A DNA stretch of 64,000 nt, from positions 1-64,000 of the forward strand of contig JAFGDS010000090.1 in NCBI GenBank assembly GCA_016931995.1. Direction: 5' to 3'. The position numbers and the translations under genes were made by a program. Of this stretch, positions 1-8,386 are shown piece after piece. Position 1 is the first letter of the stretch, and each line of letters starts with the position of its first letter. This DNA is from Pirellulales bacterium. Its GTDB lineage: Bacteria; Planctomycetota; Planctomycetia; Pirellulales; Thermoguttaceae. A model generated the notes under the pieces. That model saw only the letters and a list, made by a program, of their open reading frames with translations, ran no database searches and had not been told where the DNA came from.

Positions 1-87
1 ACGCCTTGCACAACCCTTTCAGGGTTGAACGTGGCAACGCACCCCGGCGACCCAGGGTAGCGGCCGCGCCGCAACCCTGGGCTATCT

Positions 88-107
88 TAAAAAAACCCCT
101 TCGGGGT
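88..107 (-). terminator. Intrinsic terminator after the FAD oxidoreductase
   Basis: On the minus strand a short hairpin (ACCCC, loop GAA, GGGGT) runs straight into a stretch of about seven T. It lies about 87 nt past the stop of the FAD oxidoreductase gene. The stem is only 5 bp, so efficiency is uncertain. The surrounding 1-110 region also holds two other small palindromes (CAACCC/GGGTTG at 11-27 and CCCAGGGT/ACCCTGGG at 51-81), so this may be one part of a compound repeat element. Confidence 0.55.
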
Positions 108-193
108 AACGGCTTCCGGAATCCACTTGCACAAAAAACAACCACAACAGACCAAAATAGGGTTAACGGCGTTGTGTGCCACTCAGCCCTCGC

Positions 194-2158
194 TCACGCC
201 TCGTGGATCTCTCCCCGGCGGAAGGCGGCCCAGGCGGTCTCGAACCAGAGATTGCTTTGCGGGATGGGCCGGCGCGGAATCCAGTCGTGCCGGACGTCGC
301 GGGGGCCGTGCAGGCGCGTCTGCTGCACGCACTGGCGGAATGAGGGGTCTTCCGGCGCGATCCGCCACGAATCGTCCAGCGCGGGATGGATCGGCTGCCC
401 GGCCCGATCGAGGACGATGGCCGACCCGCGGCTGCCCACGCCGCTGGCGACCGCGAACCGGACGGCGTCCAAGTACATGGCATGGGCCAGCGCGAGGTCG
501 CGGTTGCGCAGGGCCTCGGCCGCTTCGTCCGGCGTTTGGAAGCGGCAGCCGGTCCGCTCGATCTGGTCGCACTGACGCCAGGCTTCCTCGACGGCGTCGG
601 CCAGCGCGTCGGGCGAGCGGATCGCCGCCGCGGCCCGACTCATCCGGGCCTGCAATTCGTCCCGCGCCGCTTGCCACGCGACGTCGGACCGTTTCGACCG
701 ATCGAGCCACGCGGTGATTTCGTCGATCGCCTCGTCGGCCGCGCGGCGGACGGAGTCCGCGTCGATCGTCCAATCGGCGTACCGCGCGGCGATGAACTCG
801 GCCGCGCGAAAGCCGCCGACCTGGCCCGCGTTCAGGGCCGAGCCGCCCGGCCGGTACACGCCGTGGGAGCCGTTCACCTCGCCAACGGGGAAGAGGTGCT
901 TCACGTTGACCGATTCCCACCAGTGATTGGCCGCCAGTCCGCCGTTGTTGTGCTGGGCGCACAGGGCAATCTCCAGCGGCTCGGCCGCCAGGTCGATGCC
1001 GTGCTCCGCGTAGAGCTCGATCGCCGCCGGATTCATCGCCCGAAGCCGTTCGATCGGCGTGGGCAGCAATGCGCCGGAGTTGGCCAGGTATTGCCGCGCT
1101 TCGTCGCTGAGATTCTCGAAGGCGAAGCCGTCGGGATTTTGCCGGAAGTCGAGGAAGACGCGACGCCCGCCGAGCACCGTCTCGATGTACACCAGCAAGT
1201 CGACGAGCGACGAGCCGCCGGCCGCGCGTCGCGCGTCGAAAGGCCACTGGTAGCCCTTGAGGAAGACGCGCGAGTGCGCGGCGCTGGGCGAATCGAAATA
1301 GCCGCGGAGGAACTCGCGGGGGTCGCTTTGCCCGTCGCTCGCGGTGCTCACCACGCGGGGAACCACCTGCATGTACGTGCCCGACACGTTCCAGCGGAAG
1401 GCGATCGAGGCCAAGCCGAATTGCGACTCGGGCAGGTTCGCCGCGGCGGCGCCGGCCCGGAGGGCTAGCCCGATCCCGCCCGTGTGTCCCTCGGGATACA
1501 CGCTCGCTTGATACAACCCGCCGGGTCCGCCGGTGGCGAAAACGACGTTCTCGGCCCCGATCGCCTCGAGCCGGCCGTCGTGGTCGACGACGATCGCGCC
1601 GACGGCGCGCGTGCCGTTCGCGTCCTCGGCGGTCAGGAGCTTGACGGCCACGCGGCCCTCGCGCACGGGCACGTCAAGCTCCCGCGCGCGGCGGATCAGG
1701 GCCCGGCACATCTCCCGCGAGGTATACGGCCCGATCGACGTGGCGCGTCGCCGCGGATCGTGGTCGGTCTTGTAGCCGATGAACTGCCCGAAGGCGTCGC
1801 GCGGAAACGGCACGCCCAAGCCAACGAGGTGAAGAAACGCTCGAGCCGATAGGCTCGCCTCGACCAGGGCCAGATCGCCGTGCATGGCGCCGCCGTCGAA
1901 ATACGTCTTGGCCAGCAGGGCGGGCGAGTCGGCCTCGTCGCCGCACAGAGAGAGCTTGTAGTAGGTCTGCTTGTCGCTGCCGGTGTTGATCGACGTGCCG
2001 CGTTCGAGCCCCTCGGTCGCGATCCATACGTCGTCCACGCCCGCCGCGCGAAGCTGAACCGCCGCGTTCAGACCCGCGGCCCCGCTGCCGAGAACCAGCG
2101 TGTGGACGAGGGACAACGGCGCGTCGGGCCGCGCTAGGCTTGTCGGGCGTTGCGTCAT
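194..2158 (-). CDS. FAD-dependent oxidoreductase, fumarate reductase/succinate dehydrogenase flavoprotein type
   Basis: The 654-residue product opens with a dinucleotide-binding motif GSGAAG at residues 24-29 and continues with the FAD-binding-2 pattern of the fumarate reductase flavoprotein family. This includes a GGPGGLY segment, a GHTGGIGLALRAGA segment, and a late NGSHGVYRPGGSALNAGQ stretch that closes over the flavin. It probably oxidises or reduces a small organic acid in the cytoplasm or at the inner membrane face, but no SdhB or SdhC partner is nearby, so the substrate is unknown. The reading frame stays open for another 69 codons upstream, but that part is translated from a dispersed repeat. 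The ATG at 2158 directly before the nucleotide-binding fold is the credible start. Confidence 0.85.
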   Translation of the reverse strand: MTQRPTSLARPDAPLSLVHTLVLGSGAAGLNAAVQLRAAGVDDVWIATEGLERGTSINTGSDKQTYYKLSLCGDEADSPALLAKTYFDGGAMHGDLALVEASLSARAFLHLVGLGVPFPRDAFGQFIGYKTDHDPRRRATSIGPYTSREMCRALIRRARELDVPVREGRVAVKLLTAEDANGTRAVGAIVVDHDGRLEAIGAENVVFATGGPGGLYQASVYPEGHTGGIGLALRAGAAAANLPESQFGLASIAFRWNVSGTYMQVVPRVVSTASDGQSDPREFLRGYFDSPSAAHSRVFLKGYQWPFDARRAAGGSSLVDLLVYIETVLGGRRVFLDFRQNPDGFAFENLSDEARQYLANSGALLPTPIERLRAMNPAAIELYAEHGIDLAAEPLEIALCAQHNNGGLAANHWWESVNVKHLFPVGEVNGSHGVYRPGGSALNAGQVGGFRAAEFIAARYADWTIDADSVRRAADEAIDEITAWLDRSKRSDVAWQAARDELQARMSRAAAAIRSPDALADAVEEAWRQCDQIERTGCRFQTPDEAAEALRNRDLALAHAMYLDAVRFAVASGVGSRGSAIVLDRAGQPIHPALDDSWRIAPEDPSFRQCVQQTRLHGPRDVRHDWIPRRPIPQSNLWFETAWAAFRRGEIHEA

Positions 2159-2170
2159 GGGCCTCAATAC

Positions 2171-2263
2171 GTCATCCCGGGCGAAGCGAGTGTCATCCTG
2201 AGCGAAGCGAAGGATCTCGTGGTCACCGAGCAAGTCGAGATGCTTCGCTTCGCTCGGCATGAC
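2171..2263. repeat. Dispersed repeat family B, copy 1
   Basis: A GTCATCCTGAGCGAAGCGAAGG half and an opposed GCTTCGCTTCGCTCGGCATGAC half face each other across about 25 nt, so the unit can fold into an imperfect hairpin. It fills the gap between two minus-strand genes and also supplies the last codons of the glycosyltransferase gene. The same unit recurs seven more times in the window. Confidence 0.85.
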
Positions 2264-3893
2264 GGAAACGCTCCGTCTCCTCCGCGGGAGCGCCGTCGTC
2301 GAGCAAGACCACAAGATCCTGGCACAACGGCGGCAATTGTGCGGGGGGCACGCGCCGGTATCCAATCTCCCGGTGACGTTCGAGAACGGCCCGGCTCAAC
2401 TCCGCCGGCCACGCGCGGTCCGGCTCGCGCCAAAGCACGACCACGTCGGGGCGAATCTCGCCAATCCAGACGAGCGTCGCCGACCCGCTCTGCCGCGCCT
2501 CCGCGTCAATCCGGTGGTCCTGCCCACCCGAGTAGTATAACACAAGGCGGTTGTCCGCGCAATCGGACACGATATCCGCGGGGGATTGGACGTGGTCCGC
2601 GATCCACTGGCCCAGCGCGGCGCGCTTCCCGAAAAACTGCGACATACGGTGCATGGTGGCCCATCCCTCCGCGCCGCCCGCCGCCACCACGGCGACCACC
2701 AACCCAACGGCCGCCGCGCTGGGCAGACGCGCCCGAGCGGGCCACCGCCGGGCCACGCGATAGGCGAGCCATTGCGTCGCCCGGCATAGTCCCACCGCCG
2801 CCAGAGGGATCAAGGCCAACACTCCCGTAAGATAGTAGCGCGGATCGATTCCCGTGACGGTCATGCGAACGGCAATGGCGGAGACCATCGCCGCCGCCAC
2901 CAGCGTCAAAGGCAGCCATGCCTGCCAAAGGCGCCGTCGCAGCGTCCACAACCCCACGACCACCAACGCCGTGTACGGATAAGTGAGAATCTTGACAAAC
3001 CAAACTGGGGCCTTGCGAAATGCCACGGGGGTGGAAAACCGAAGCACGCGGACGCCCGGCGCGGGGGCCGCGCCCGGCGCGCCGCTCGCCACCCGCTCGG
3101 GCGCGACGCCGCGAGACCAATCGCCCATCTCCTTCACGTGCCGCGTGCAACCCAGCTCCCAGTGTGGATACCCCCGCAACAAGGTGACATTCACCAGCAG
3201 GATCGACGCCGGAACCACGGCCGCGCACAGGGCCGTTCCGGCGGCGACCCGCCAGCGGTTCGGCGCATCAACGCGCCATCGCCACGCCGCCCAACCGGCC
3301 AGGGGAATCGCCATCAGCCACGCTTCGCTCCGCGTATGCACGGCCAACGTCAGCGCCGCTCCGGCCGCGACGAACAGCCACGCGCGAACCTCCGCCACGG
3401 CCCGCCAAAACAGATAGAGGAACAAAACGCAGAAAAACCAGCACGTGGGGTCGCGGGTCACGTGAGGGCCGTAGGCGCACAAGCTCGGATGAACGGCGTA
3501 CAGCAGGCACGCCAGCGCGGCCGTCCGTTGGTCGAACATCCGCCGGGTGAGCCCCCACAACGGCAGCACCGTCAACGTGGAGACCATCACGCTCCACCAG
3601 GCCGCCCCGAGCAGCGTATCGAACCCCAGCCGGCGAATCGCCAGGAGAATCACCGGGTAGACGTTCAGACTGAGGTACGCGAACGCCTGTTCCAGATCGC
3701 CTTGCTCGAGCGCGTTGCTCAAACGAAGATACGTGAGGCTGTCGCAGCACAGCACCGGCTCCGGCCAGCAGAGCCACGCCCGCGGCAGAAAGGCCGCCAA
3801 CACCAACGCCGTCAACACCGCCGCGCCAGCCCGCGGCAAGGCCACGGACCGCGACGTGGGCGACAACGTGCCCGAGGGGCTCGACGCGTGCAT
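2223..3893 (-). CDS. Polytopic glycosyltransferase, GT39/ArnT-like
   Basis: The 556-residue product has about ten hydrophobic segments and an early periplasmic loop with CDSLTYLRLSNALEQGD, where the acidic residue sits as in GT39/ArnT-type enzymes that use polyprenyl-phosphate sugars. The likely role is transfer of a sugar from a lipid carrier onto an envelope glycan, lipid or protein at the outer face of the inner membrane. The chosen ATG at 3893 has no good ribosome-binding site; a TTG two codons upstream is the alternative. The last dozen residues (HAERSEASRLAR) are repeat family B read as protein, so the original stop was probably displaced. The acceptor cannot be told. Confidence 0.75.
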   Translation of the reverse strand: MHASSPSGTLSPTSRSVALPRAGAAVLTALVLAAFLPRAWLCWPEPVLCCDSLTYLRLSNALEQGDLEQAFAYLSLNVYPVILLAIRRLGFDTLLGAAWWSVMVSTLTVLPLWGLTRRMFDQRTAALACLLYAVHPSLCAYGPHVTRDPTCWFFCVLFLYLFWRAVAEVRAWLFVAAGAALTLAVHTRSEAWLMAIPLAGWAAWRWRVDAPNRWRVAAGTALCAAVVPASILLVNVTLLRGYPHWELGCTRHVKEMGDWSRGVAPERVASGAPGAAPAPGVRVLRFSTPVAFRKAPVWFVKILTYPYTALVVVGLWTLRRRLWQAWLPLTLVAAAMVSAIAVRMTVTGIDPRYYLTGVLALIPLAAVGLCRATQWLAYRVARRWPARARLPSAAAVGLVVAVVAAGGAEGWATMHRMSQFFGKRAALGQWIADHVQSPADIVSDCADNRLVLYYSGGQDHRIDAEARQSGSATLVWIGEIRPDVVVLWREPDRAWPAELSRAVLERHREIGYRRVPPAQLPPLCQDLVVLLDDGAPAEETERFRHAERSEASRLAR

Positions 3894-4310
3894 CGGCAAA
3901 TTCGTTGTGGATTCCAGGGGTCGGGCGGAAGGGCGCCCCGGCGATCGCGCGTGTCATCCAAGACGTGACTATCCGCTTAGGGGGCTTCGGACTCAAGAGG
4001 AAAAATCGACATCTGGCCCCCAGTTTCCTCAGTCGAAAACGCTTGTCCCATCGCGAGCTATTTTCCATTTTATGGATCCTGCCCAAATACCGCGTGTGGC
4101 ACTGGCTTTGCCGGTGTTGCGTCCTCTGCATTTGCACGGGCGGAGCCCGTGGCACACCATGCCCGTTCAAAAGCCCTCGTCGACGCCTTCTTGACAGCCA
4201 CCACCGGGCGGGCGTAAGCTCATTGTTTTCGGGTGGACGGGTATCCATCTGATGTGGTATAGTGCCACGTCGGTGTCCTGGGCCAACGGTTTCTTTCACG
4301 GGGTGGCTCG
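3894..4310. other. Divergent intergenic region
   Basis: This 417-bp gap between divergent genes holds one copy of the REP palindrome (4096-4116), followed by GCACGGGCGGAGCCCGTGGCAC-like material that is a related palindrome. A TATAGT at 4258-4263 with TGGACG 18 bp upstream (4234-4239) is a possible promoter for the zinc-ribbon gene that starts at 4311. No open frame in the gap looks coding. Confidence 0.4.
4096..4116 (+). repeat. REP palindrome (family A), single copy
   Basis: GTGGCACTGGC then TTTGCCGGTG; arms CACTGGC/GCCGGTG with one mismatch to the window consensus. It lies in the divergent gap between the glycosyltransferase and the zinc-ribbon gene. Confidence 0.8.
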
Positions 4311-5321
4311 ATGACGATCTCGGTCCAGTGTCCCCAGTGTGGTCAAGGTTACCGGCTCCGCGACGAACTGGCCGGCAAGAAGGCGAAGTGCCGGTGCGGG
4401 CAGACGCTGACCATCCCGGAGGCCGAGCCGGCGATCGAGCCACTGGCCACACTTCTGGACGAGGCCGACGTTCTCGCCCCACCGGTGGCCGAACCACTCG
4501 CGCCGCCGGGAGCACACCACCCCCGGCCCAGCGCCGCCTTTGGCGCGGCCTGGAGCAAAAAGGGCGCCCGCCGCAAAGGCAAGAACCCCGCCCTGCTCCT
4601 CGCCCTCGTCGGCGGCGGCGTGGTGGGGCTGCTGCTCGTCGGGCTGGTCATCTACCTTCTGACGAGTTCCGGGCCGACGGGCGCGCCAGCGCGGGCCGCG
4701 ACGGGCTCAGTACCGATGGAGCCCCCGCCCGGCGCGCCGCCCGCGCGTTGGCCGACGCCCGAGGCGGTTTTCAAAACGTATCACGACGCCATCGTTGCGA
4801 AGGACTGGGGCGCGGTGTTTGACTCGTTGACTCCGCGCGCCGGGCGCGAGCTCGTTGGAATGGCGGCTGTAATAAGTACAAACCTCGCGGACGGTCGCCC
4901 TGACATACGGACGCTGCTCGATCAGCACGGTCTCGGCGCCGCGAAATCCACAGCAATGGATCTTATGATGGCAGGCAAGATTGACGAGGCCATGGCCGCC
5001 ATGCGGTCCGAGGGGAATGAAATGGCCGATCGCGTCAACGATCCGAGGCAGTTCTTCATCCAAGCCATGGGCCTATTGGACGCGCCCCCCGTCGCCAACC
5101 AGTCGCCCGTGGCCGCGATGATCGCCCGTCCGTGGGCGGCGATCTGGCAAATGCACGGCTCCGTGGAACTCCAGGGCGTCGTTATGGACGGCGACGAAGC
5201 GACGGGCCGCGCCACCGCCCGAGTCGGCGGAGCGGCCATCCCTTGTACGGCGCGTTTCAAAAGGATCGACGGCGAATGGCGCGTGGACGACGTCGATCTG
5301 CAGAGGTCCAAGAGCGTCTAA
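4311..5321 (+). CDS. Zinc-ribbon, single-pass membrane protein
   Basis: The 336-residue protein starts with a small zinc ribbon (CPQC at residues 7-10, CRC at 27-29). A proline/alanine-rich linker follows, then one transmembrane helix at roughly residues 97-122, and a soluble domain of about 180 residues beginning EAVFKTYHDAIVAKDWGAVFDSL. The last part resembles the NTF2/DUF4878-like fold common after a single helix. The zinc ribbon would be cytoplasmic and the large domain exported. Zinc-ribbon plus TM proteins of unknown function are frequent in planctomycetes. The gene is monocistronic here and the function is unknown. Confidence 0.75.
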   Translation: MTISVQCPQCGQGYRLRDELAGKKAKCRCGQTLTIPEAEPAIEPLATLLDEADVLAPPVAEPLAPPGAHHPRPSAAFGAAWSKKGARRKGKNPALLLALVGGGVVGLLLVGLVIYLLTSSGPTGAPARAATGSVPMEPPPGAPPARWPTPEAVFKTYHDAIVAKDWGAVFDSLTPRAGRELVGMAAVISTNLADGRPDIRTLLDQHGLGAAKSTAMDLMMAGKIDEAMAAMRSEGNEMADRVNDPRQFFIQAMGLLDAPPVANQSPVAAMIARPWAAIWQMHGSVELQGVVMDGDEATGRATARVGGAAIPCTARFKRIDGEWRVDDVDLQRSKSV

Positions 5322-5382
5322 GCGAAGCCGCGTTCCGTGGTGGGCAGTCGATGCGGAACGAAAAGACGTTGGCGAGCGATGG

Positions 5383-5404
5383 CATGTCCACGAAGACGTG
5401 GACA
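5383..5404. repeat. Small palindrome, family D
   Basis: CATGTCCACG, loop AA, GACGTGGACA: one of four palindromes built on CATG(T/C)CCACG found at 5.4, 31.9, 41.3 and 46.2 kb. It lies between the convergent zinc-ribbon and tatA genes. Confidence 0.6.
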
Positions 5405-5422
5405 GGACACCGCCATGAAACC

Positions 5423-5647
5423 TCACTCGGCTTCCTTGCGCCCCGCCGGCTCGGAGGGCTTGTTCACGGCGGTGTCGACGTCGTCCTCGATGCCCTGGAG
5501 GCCCTTCTTGAACTCGACGATCCCGCGGCCCATCGATCGCATGACCGACGGCACGCGGTTGCCAAACAACAAAAGGGCAAGCCCCGCCACGATGAGCAAC
5601 TCGATATGCCCGGGCATGCCGAAAAAAACACCAAAAACGGAGACCAT
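5423..5647 (-). CDS. tatA: Twin-arginine translocase subunit TatA/TatE
   Basis: The 74-residue product has the TatA layout: a short N-terminal transmembrane helix (HIELLIVAGLALLLFG), the hinge FGNRVP, an amphipathic helix (SVMRSMGRGIVEFKKGL) and an acidic tail. The start at 5647 is set by AAGGA eight bases upstream; a second ATG ten codons later (MPGHIELL) is the alternative. TatA oligomers form the pore that moves folded proteins across the inner membrane. No tatC is in the window. A candidate substrate with an RRDFL signal is encoded at 16966-18000. Confidence 0.9.
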   Translation of the reverse strand: MVSVFGVFFGMPGHIELLIVAGLALLLFGNRVPSVMRSMGRGIVEFKKGLQGIEDDVDTAVNKPSEPAGRKEAE

Positions 5648-5842
5648 GACCGGGATCCTTCTCGAATGGGAAACATCGCGCGCCAGACACGGGCCAACGT
5701 CGATCCGCGCGGTTGCCCCGTTGGGTGGGTGGGTACTACAAAAGCGTCCGGGAAATCTCCAGCCGGACCCTGGGCGCTGCCCACCAACTAATTCTACTGG
5801 CACCCCGCGCGATGTCAAACGTCCCGAGCGGGGTTTACCACC

Positions 5843-7942
5843 CTAGCGTACGGTCTGGCCGGTGGCCGCCGTTTCGGCATAGAGCGGCAGGTACCGATAG
5901 TAGACCTCGAGGCAGAGGGTGGCCATGGACGTGCTGTAGATTCGGCCGCCATACCCCCCCCAAACGGTGTTCGGGTCCCAGCTCCCGGCCATTTGGCCCG
6001 ACGAACGCTGGAGCCCGACGAGCGTCGTCCGCATGGCCTCGTTCCACCGCCGCCAGTGCTCGCCCTGGAGTTGGTACATCCCCAACGTGCCGTAATACCA
6101 GTAGTACAGGTTGGCCTGGCTGCCGCCGGGCAGTTCGCCCAATAGAAAGTCGCCCGCTTCCGTGCCGGTGGGGCTGCCGGCGGGCATGCCGAGGAACTGC
6201 CGGCAGACCAGGGCCTCGGCCGTCATCGACCGCGAGGCCTGCTCGCTGGGCCGATACGAGGCCAGACCGCCGTAGTGGCCCGACGAAACGCTTTTCAGAA
6301 AGACGAACATCCTCCGCCAGGTCTCGTCGGACGTGCGGACGCCAGCCAGTTCCGCGCTCTTCAGCGCCATGAGCTGCCAGCCGAACAGGCTGGTATCGCC
6401 GGCGTCGCGGGCGACGTACCGCCAGCCTCCGCCGACTGGGTCCTGCACCGACGCGATGAAATCGACCGCGCGGCGGATCGGCGGTTCCAGACGGCTGTCG
6501 CCGGTCATCGCGAAGGCCTCGCTCATGGCAATCGTGGCCATGGCGTGGCAATACATCGCCGCGAACGCGTCTGCTTCGCCGGTCAGGCTGCCGTCGGGCT
6601 TCTGGACCGAAACGAGGTAGGTCAAGCCGTTGCGCACGGTGGAGGGGTATTCGCCGTATTGATGCGTGTGTCCCGCGGCGAGGAAAGTGAGCAACGCCAG
6701 CCCGGTCATGCCCGTGTCGGCCTGGATGCCCGCTCCCCGGCGGTCGCGCCCGGCGACGCGCTGCTCCTGACCGGCCTCGTGGCGTCGGGGATTCCAGCGG
6801 CCGTCGGGTTCTTGGTTGTCGGCCAGCCACTTCAGGGCCGCGCGGACCGCGGCCTCGCTTTCATCCGTGGCCCCTTGATCGCGGGCGTGGCGGGTGCGGT
6901 CCGAGGAAGTACGAAGCTGATAGACGGGCGGGATCGCGCCCGCCGTGGCTGACGGTCGATGGAGCGAGACCTGGGGGGGGCCCGGATCGGGCAGCGGCGC
7001 CGCGGCAAGGAAGCCCTCGTCGGCCGCGTCGGACGTCTTTCCGGCGATCGGGGCCAATGATGGTTTGTGCGTCCTCGCGGTCGCGTCCGCGACGGCGGCG
7101 GAATCCTCCGCCGCCTCGGCAACCTCCGCCAGATCGGCCGGGTTGCCGTGTGACGTGGGGTTCAACACGTCGGCCAACGCCGCCAGGGCCTCGGCGGAAT
7201 CGGACCGCGGCGCGGCGGCGTCCATCCGCGGCAGCGCCGCCGGCTCGGACAAGAGCGAGGCGGGCACTCCCGCCGCGTAGGGTCGCTCCGGCGACCGCGC
7301 CTCCGCGTCGGCGCGACGCGATGGTTCGGGTAGATCGACCGGGATCCGCGGCGACGGGGTCTCGCGACGCTGGGCCGAGGGCGCCTCGATCGGCTCGGGC
7401 GATTTGTCCGGGCGGGATGGGGCCGCGGGCGCGTCGGCCAAGGGCACGGGCGCGCGGGCCGCCGGCGCCTCGTCGAGCGGCACGCGGCTTAAGTCGACGG
7501 AATGGGGAATCTCCGGGCGCTCCGTCGGCGCCGCGCGATCGGGCGTGGGCAACGGCTCCGACTCGGCGCGAACGGGTTCGACCGGCGTGGGCGGCGCCAC
7601 GGCGTCGTCCAGCGGCGTTTCCCACGGTCGGGTCGCCAAGGGCGGCCGGTTCGGCTCCGGCGATTCCGCCTCGGCGATCAACACGCGCACCGACGGCTCG
7701 CCCGGCGCACTGGGCAGCCGCGCGACGATCCGCACGGTGGTCGCGTAGCCGATGAACAGGGCGTGGGCCAGAAGCGAGAGGATGAGGCACTTGCGCAGCG
7801 GCTGCGACTGCCCCCAACGCGTCCGCATCAGGACCAGAAGCGTCAGGGTGAGCGCGGCCAATCCCGCCCAGAGCACGCCCAAGAGCAGCTCGGCGCTCGC
7901 GAGGAAACGAACGATGCTTTCCAGCAGCGAGGACGCGCCCAT
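5843..7942 (-). CDS. TonB-like two-TM protein with terpene-cyclase-fold domain
   Basis: The 699-residue protein has two N-terminal helices (about residues 14-39 and 52-72) joined by a basic loop, which predicts that everything after helix 2 is periplasmic. Helix 2 carries S56-LLA-H60, the SxxxH spacing of the TonB transmembrane helix. A proline-, glutamate- and alanine-rich linker of about 280 residues follows. From about residue 360 there is an alpha/alpha-barrel domain of the prenyltransferase/squalene-cyclase type with QW-like repeats (NQEPDGRW, VQKPDGSL, VQDPVGGGWRY). No DxDD acid motif of class II cyclases is visible, so a binding or structural role is more likely than cyclisation. It starts three bases after exbD ends. 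Confidence 0.8.
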   Translation of the reverse strand: MGASSLLESIVRFLASAELLLGVLWAGLAALTLTLLVLMRTRWGQSQPLRKCLILSLLAHALFIGYATTVRIVARLPSAPGEPSVRVLIAEAESPEPNRPPLATRPWETPLDDAVAPPTPVEPVRAESEPLPTPDRAAPTERPEIPHSVDLSRVPLDEAPAARAPVPLADAPAAPSRPDKSPEPIEAPSAQRRETPSPRIPVDLPEPSRRADAEARSPERPYAAGVPASLLSEPAALPRMDAAAPRSDSAEALAALADVLNPTSHGNPADLAEVAEAAEDSAAVADATARTHKPSLAPIAGKTSDAADEGFLAAAPLPDPGPPQVSLHRPSATAGAIPPVYQLRTSSDRTRHARDQGATDESEAAVRAALKWLADNQEPDGRWNPRRHEAGQEQRVAGRDRRGAGIQADTGMTGLALLTFLAAGHTHQYGEYPSTVRNGLTYLVSVQKPDGSLTGEADAFAAMYCHAMATIAMSEAFAMTGDSRLEPPIRRAVDFIASVQDPVGGGWRYVARDAGDTSLFGWQLMALKSAELAGVRTSDETWRRMFVFLKSVSSGHYGGLASYRPSEQASRSMTAEALVCRQFLGMPAGSPTGTEAGDFLLGELPGGSQANLYYWYYGTLGMYQLQGEHWRRWNEAMRTTLVGLQRSSGQMAGSWDPNTVWGGYGGRIYSTSMATLCLEVYYRYLPLYAETAATGQTVR

Positions 7943-7945
7943 CGC

Positions 7946-8365
7946 TCACCTTCGGGGTGGAACCAGCCGCACGGAGATACCCAATTCGGAGACGCCCGCC
8001 TGCCGGCAAGCGTTTAGCACTTCGGCGACGCGTTGGAACGTCCCCTGGCCGTCGCCGCGGATGAGCACGCCCAGATCGGCGTACTCGCCGCGCGCCGCGG
8101 CCAGCCGCGCGGTCAGCTCCGGCAGGGTCACCGGCGCGCGATCGAGCGTCACGGCCCCGTCGCGGTAGACGCTCACGACGCGCTTCTCCGGCGCGGGCGT
8201 CAAGGCGCCGCGGTCGGCCACCTCGGGCACCTGCAAGCCGATCTTCCGCTCCAGTTCCGTGAACTTCGTGCCCACCATGAAAAAGATGATCAACAGGAAG
8301 ACGATGTCGATCATCGGGGTCAGGTTCGGCGTGGGCTGTTCGTCGAGATGGGTTTTCAGCGGCAT
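7946..8365 (-). CDS. exbD: ExbD/TolR proton-channel subunit
   Basis: The 139-residue product has a short cytoplasmic tail, one transmembrane helix with the essential aspartate at position 20 (TPMIDIVFLLIIFFM), and a periplasmic domain ending with GVSELGISVRL. The aspartate is the proton-carrying residue in ExbD and TolR. The gene lies 21 bp after exbB and three bases before the TonB-like protein, so the three are almost certainly one operon and one complex in the inner membrane. Confidence 0.92.
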   Translation of the reverse strand: MPLKTHLDEQPTPNLTPMIDIVFLLIIFFMVGTKFTELERKIGLQVPEVADRGALTPAPEKRVVSVYRDGAVTLDRAPVTLPELTARLAAARGEYADLGVLIRGDGQGTFQRVAEVLNACRQAGVSELGISVRLVPPRR

Positions 8366-8386
8366 GGTTGGGGTCCTTCCCGTGCG

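Noticed and set aside
183-1468. Long open frames on both strands across the FAD gene
   Set aside because: They are arginine- and proline-rich antisense or shifted readings of a GC-rich gene with a clear family motif in only one frame.
2159-2365. 69-codon N-terminal extension of the FAD protein
   Set aside because: The extension is repeat B translated and carries no signal or domain; the fold begins at the later ATG.
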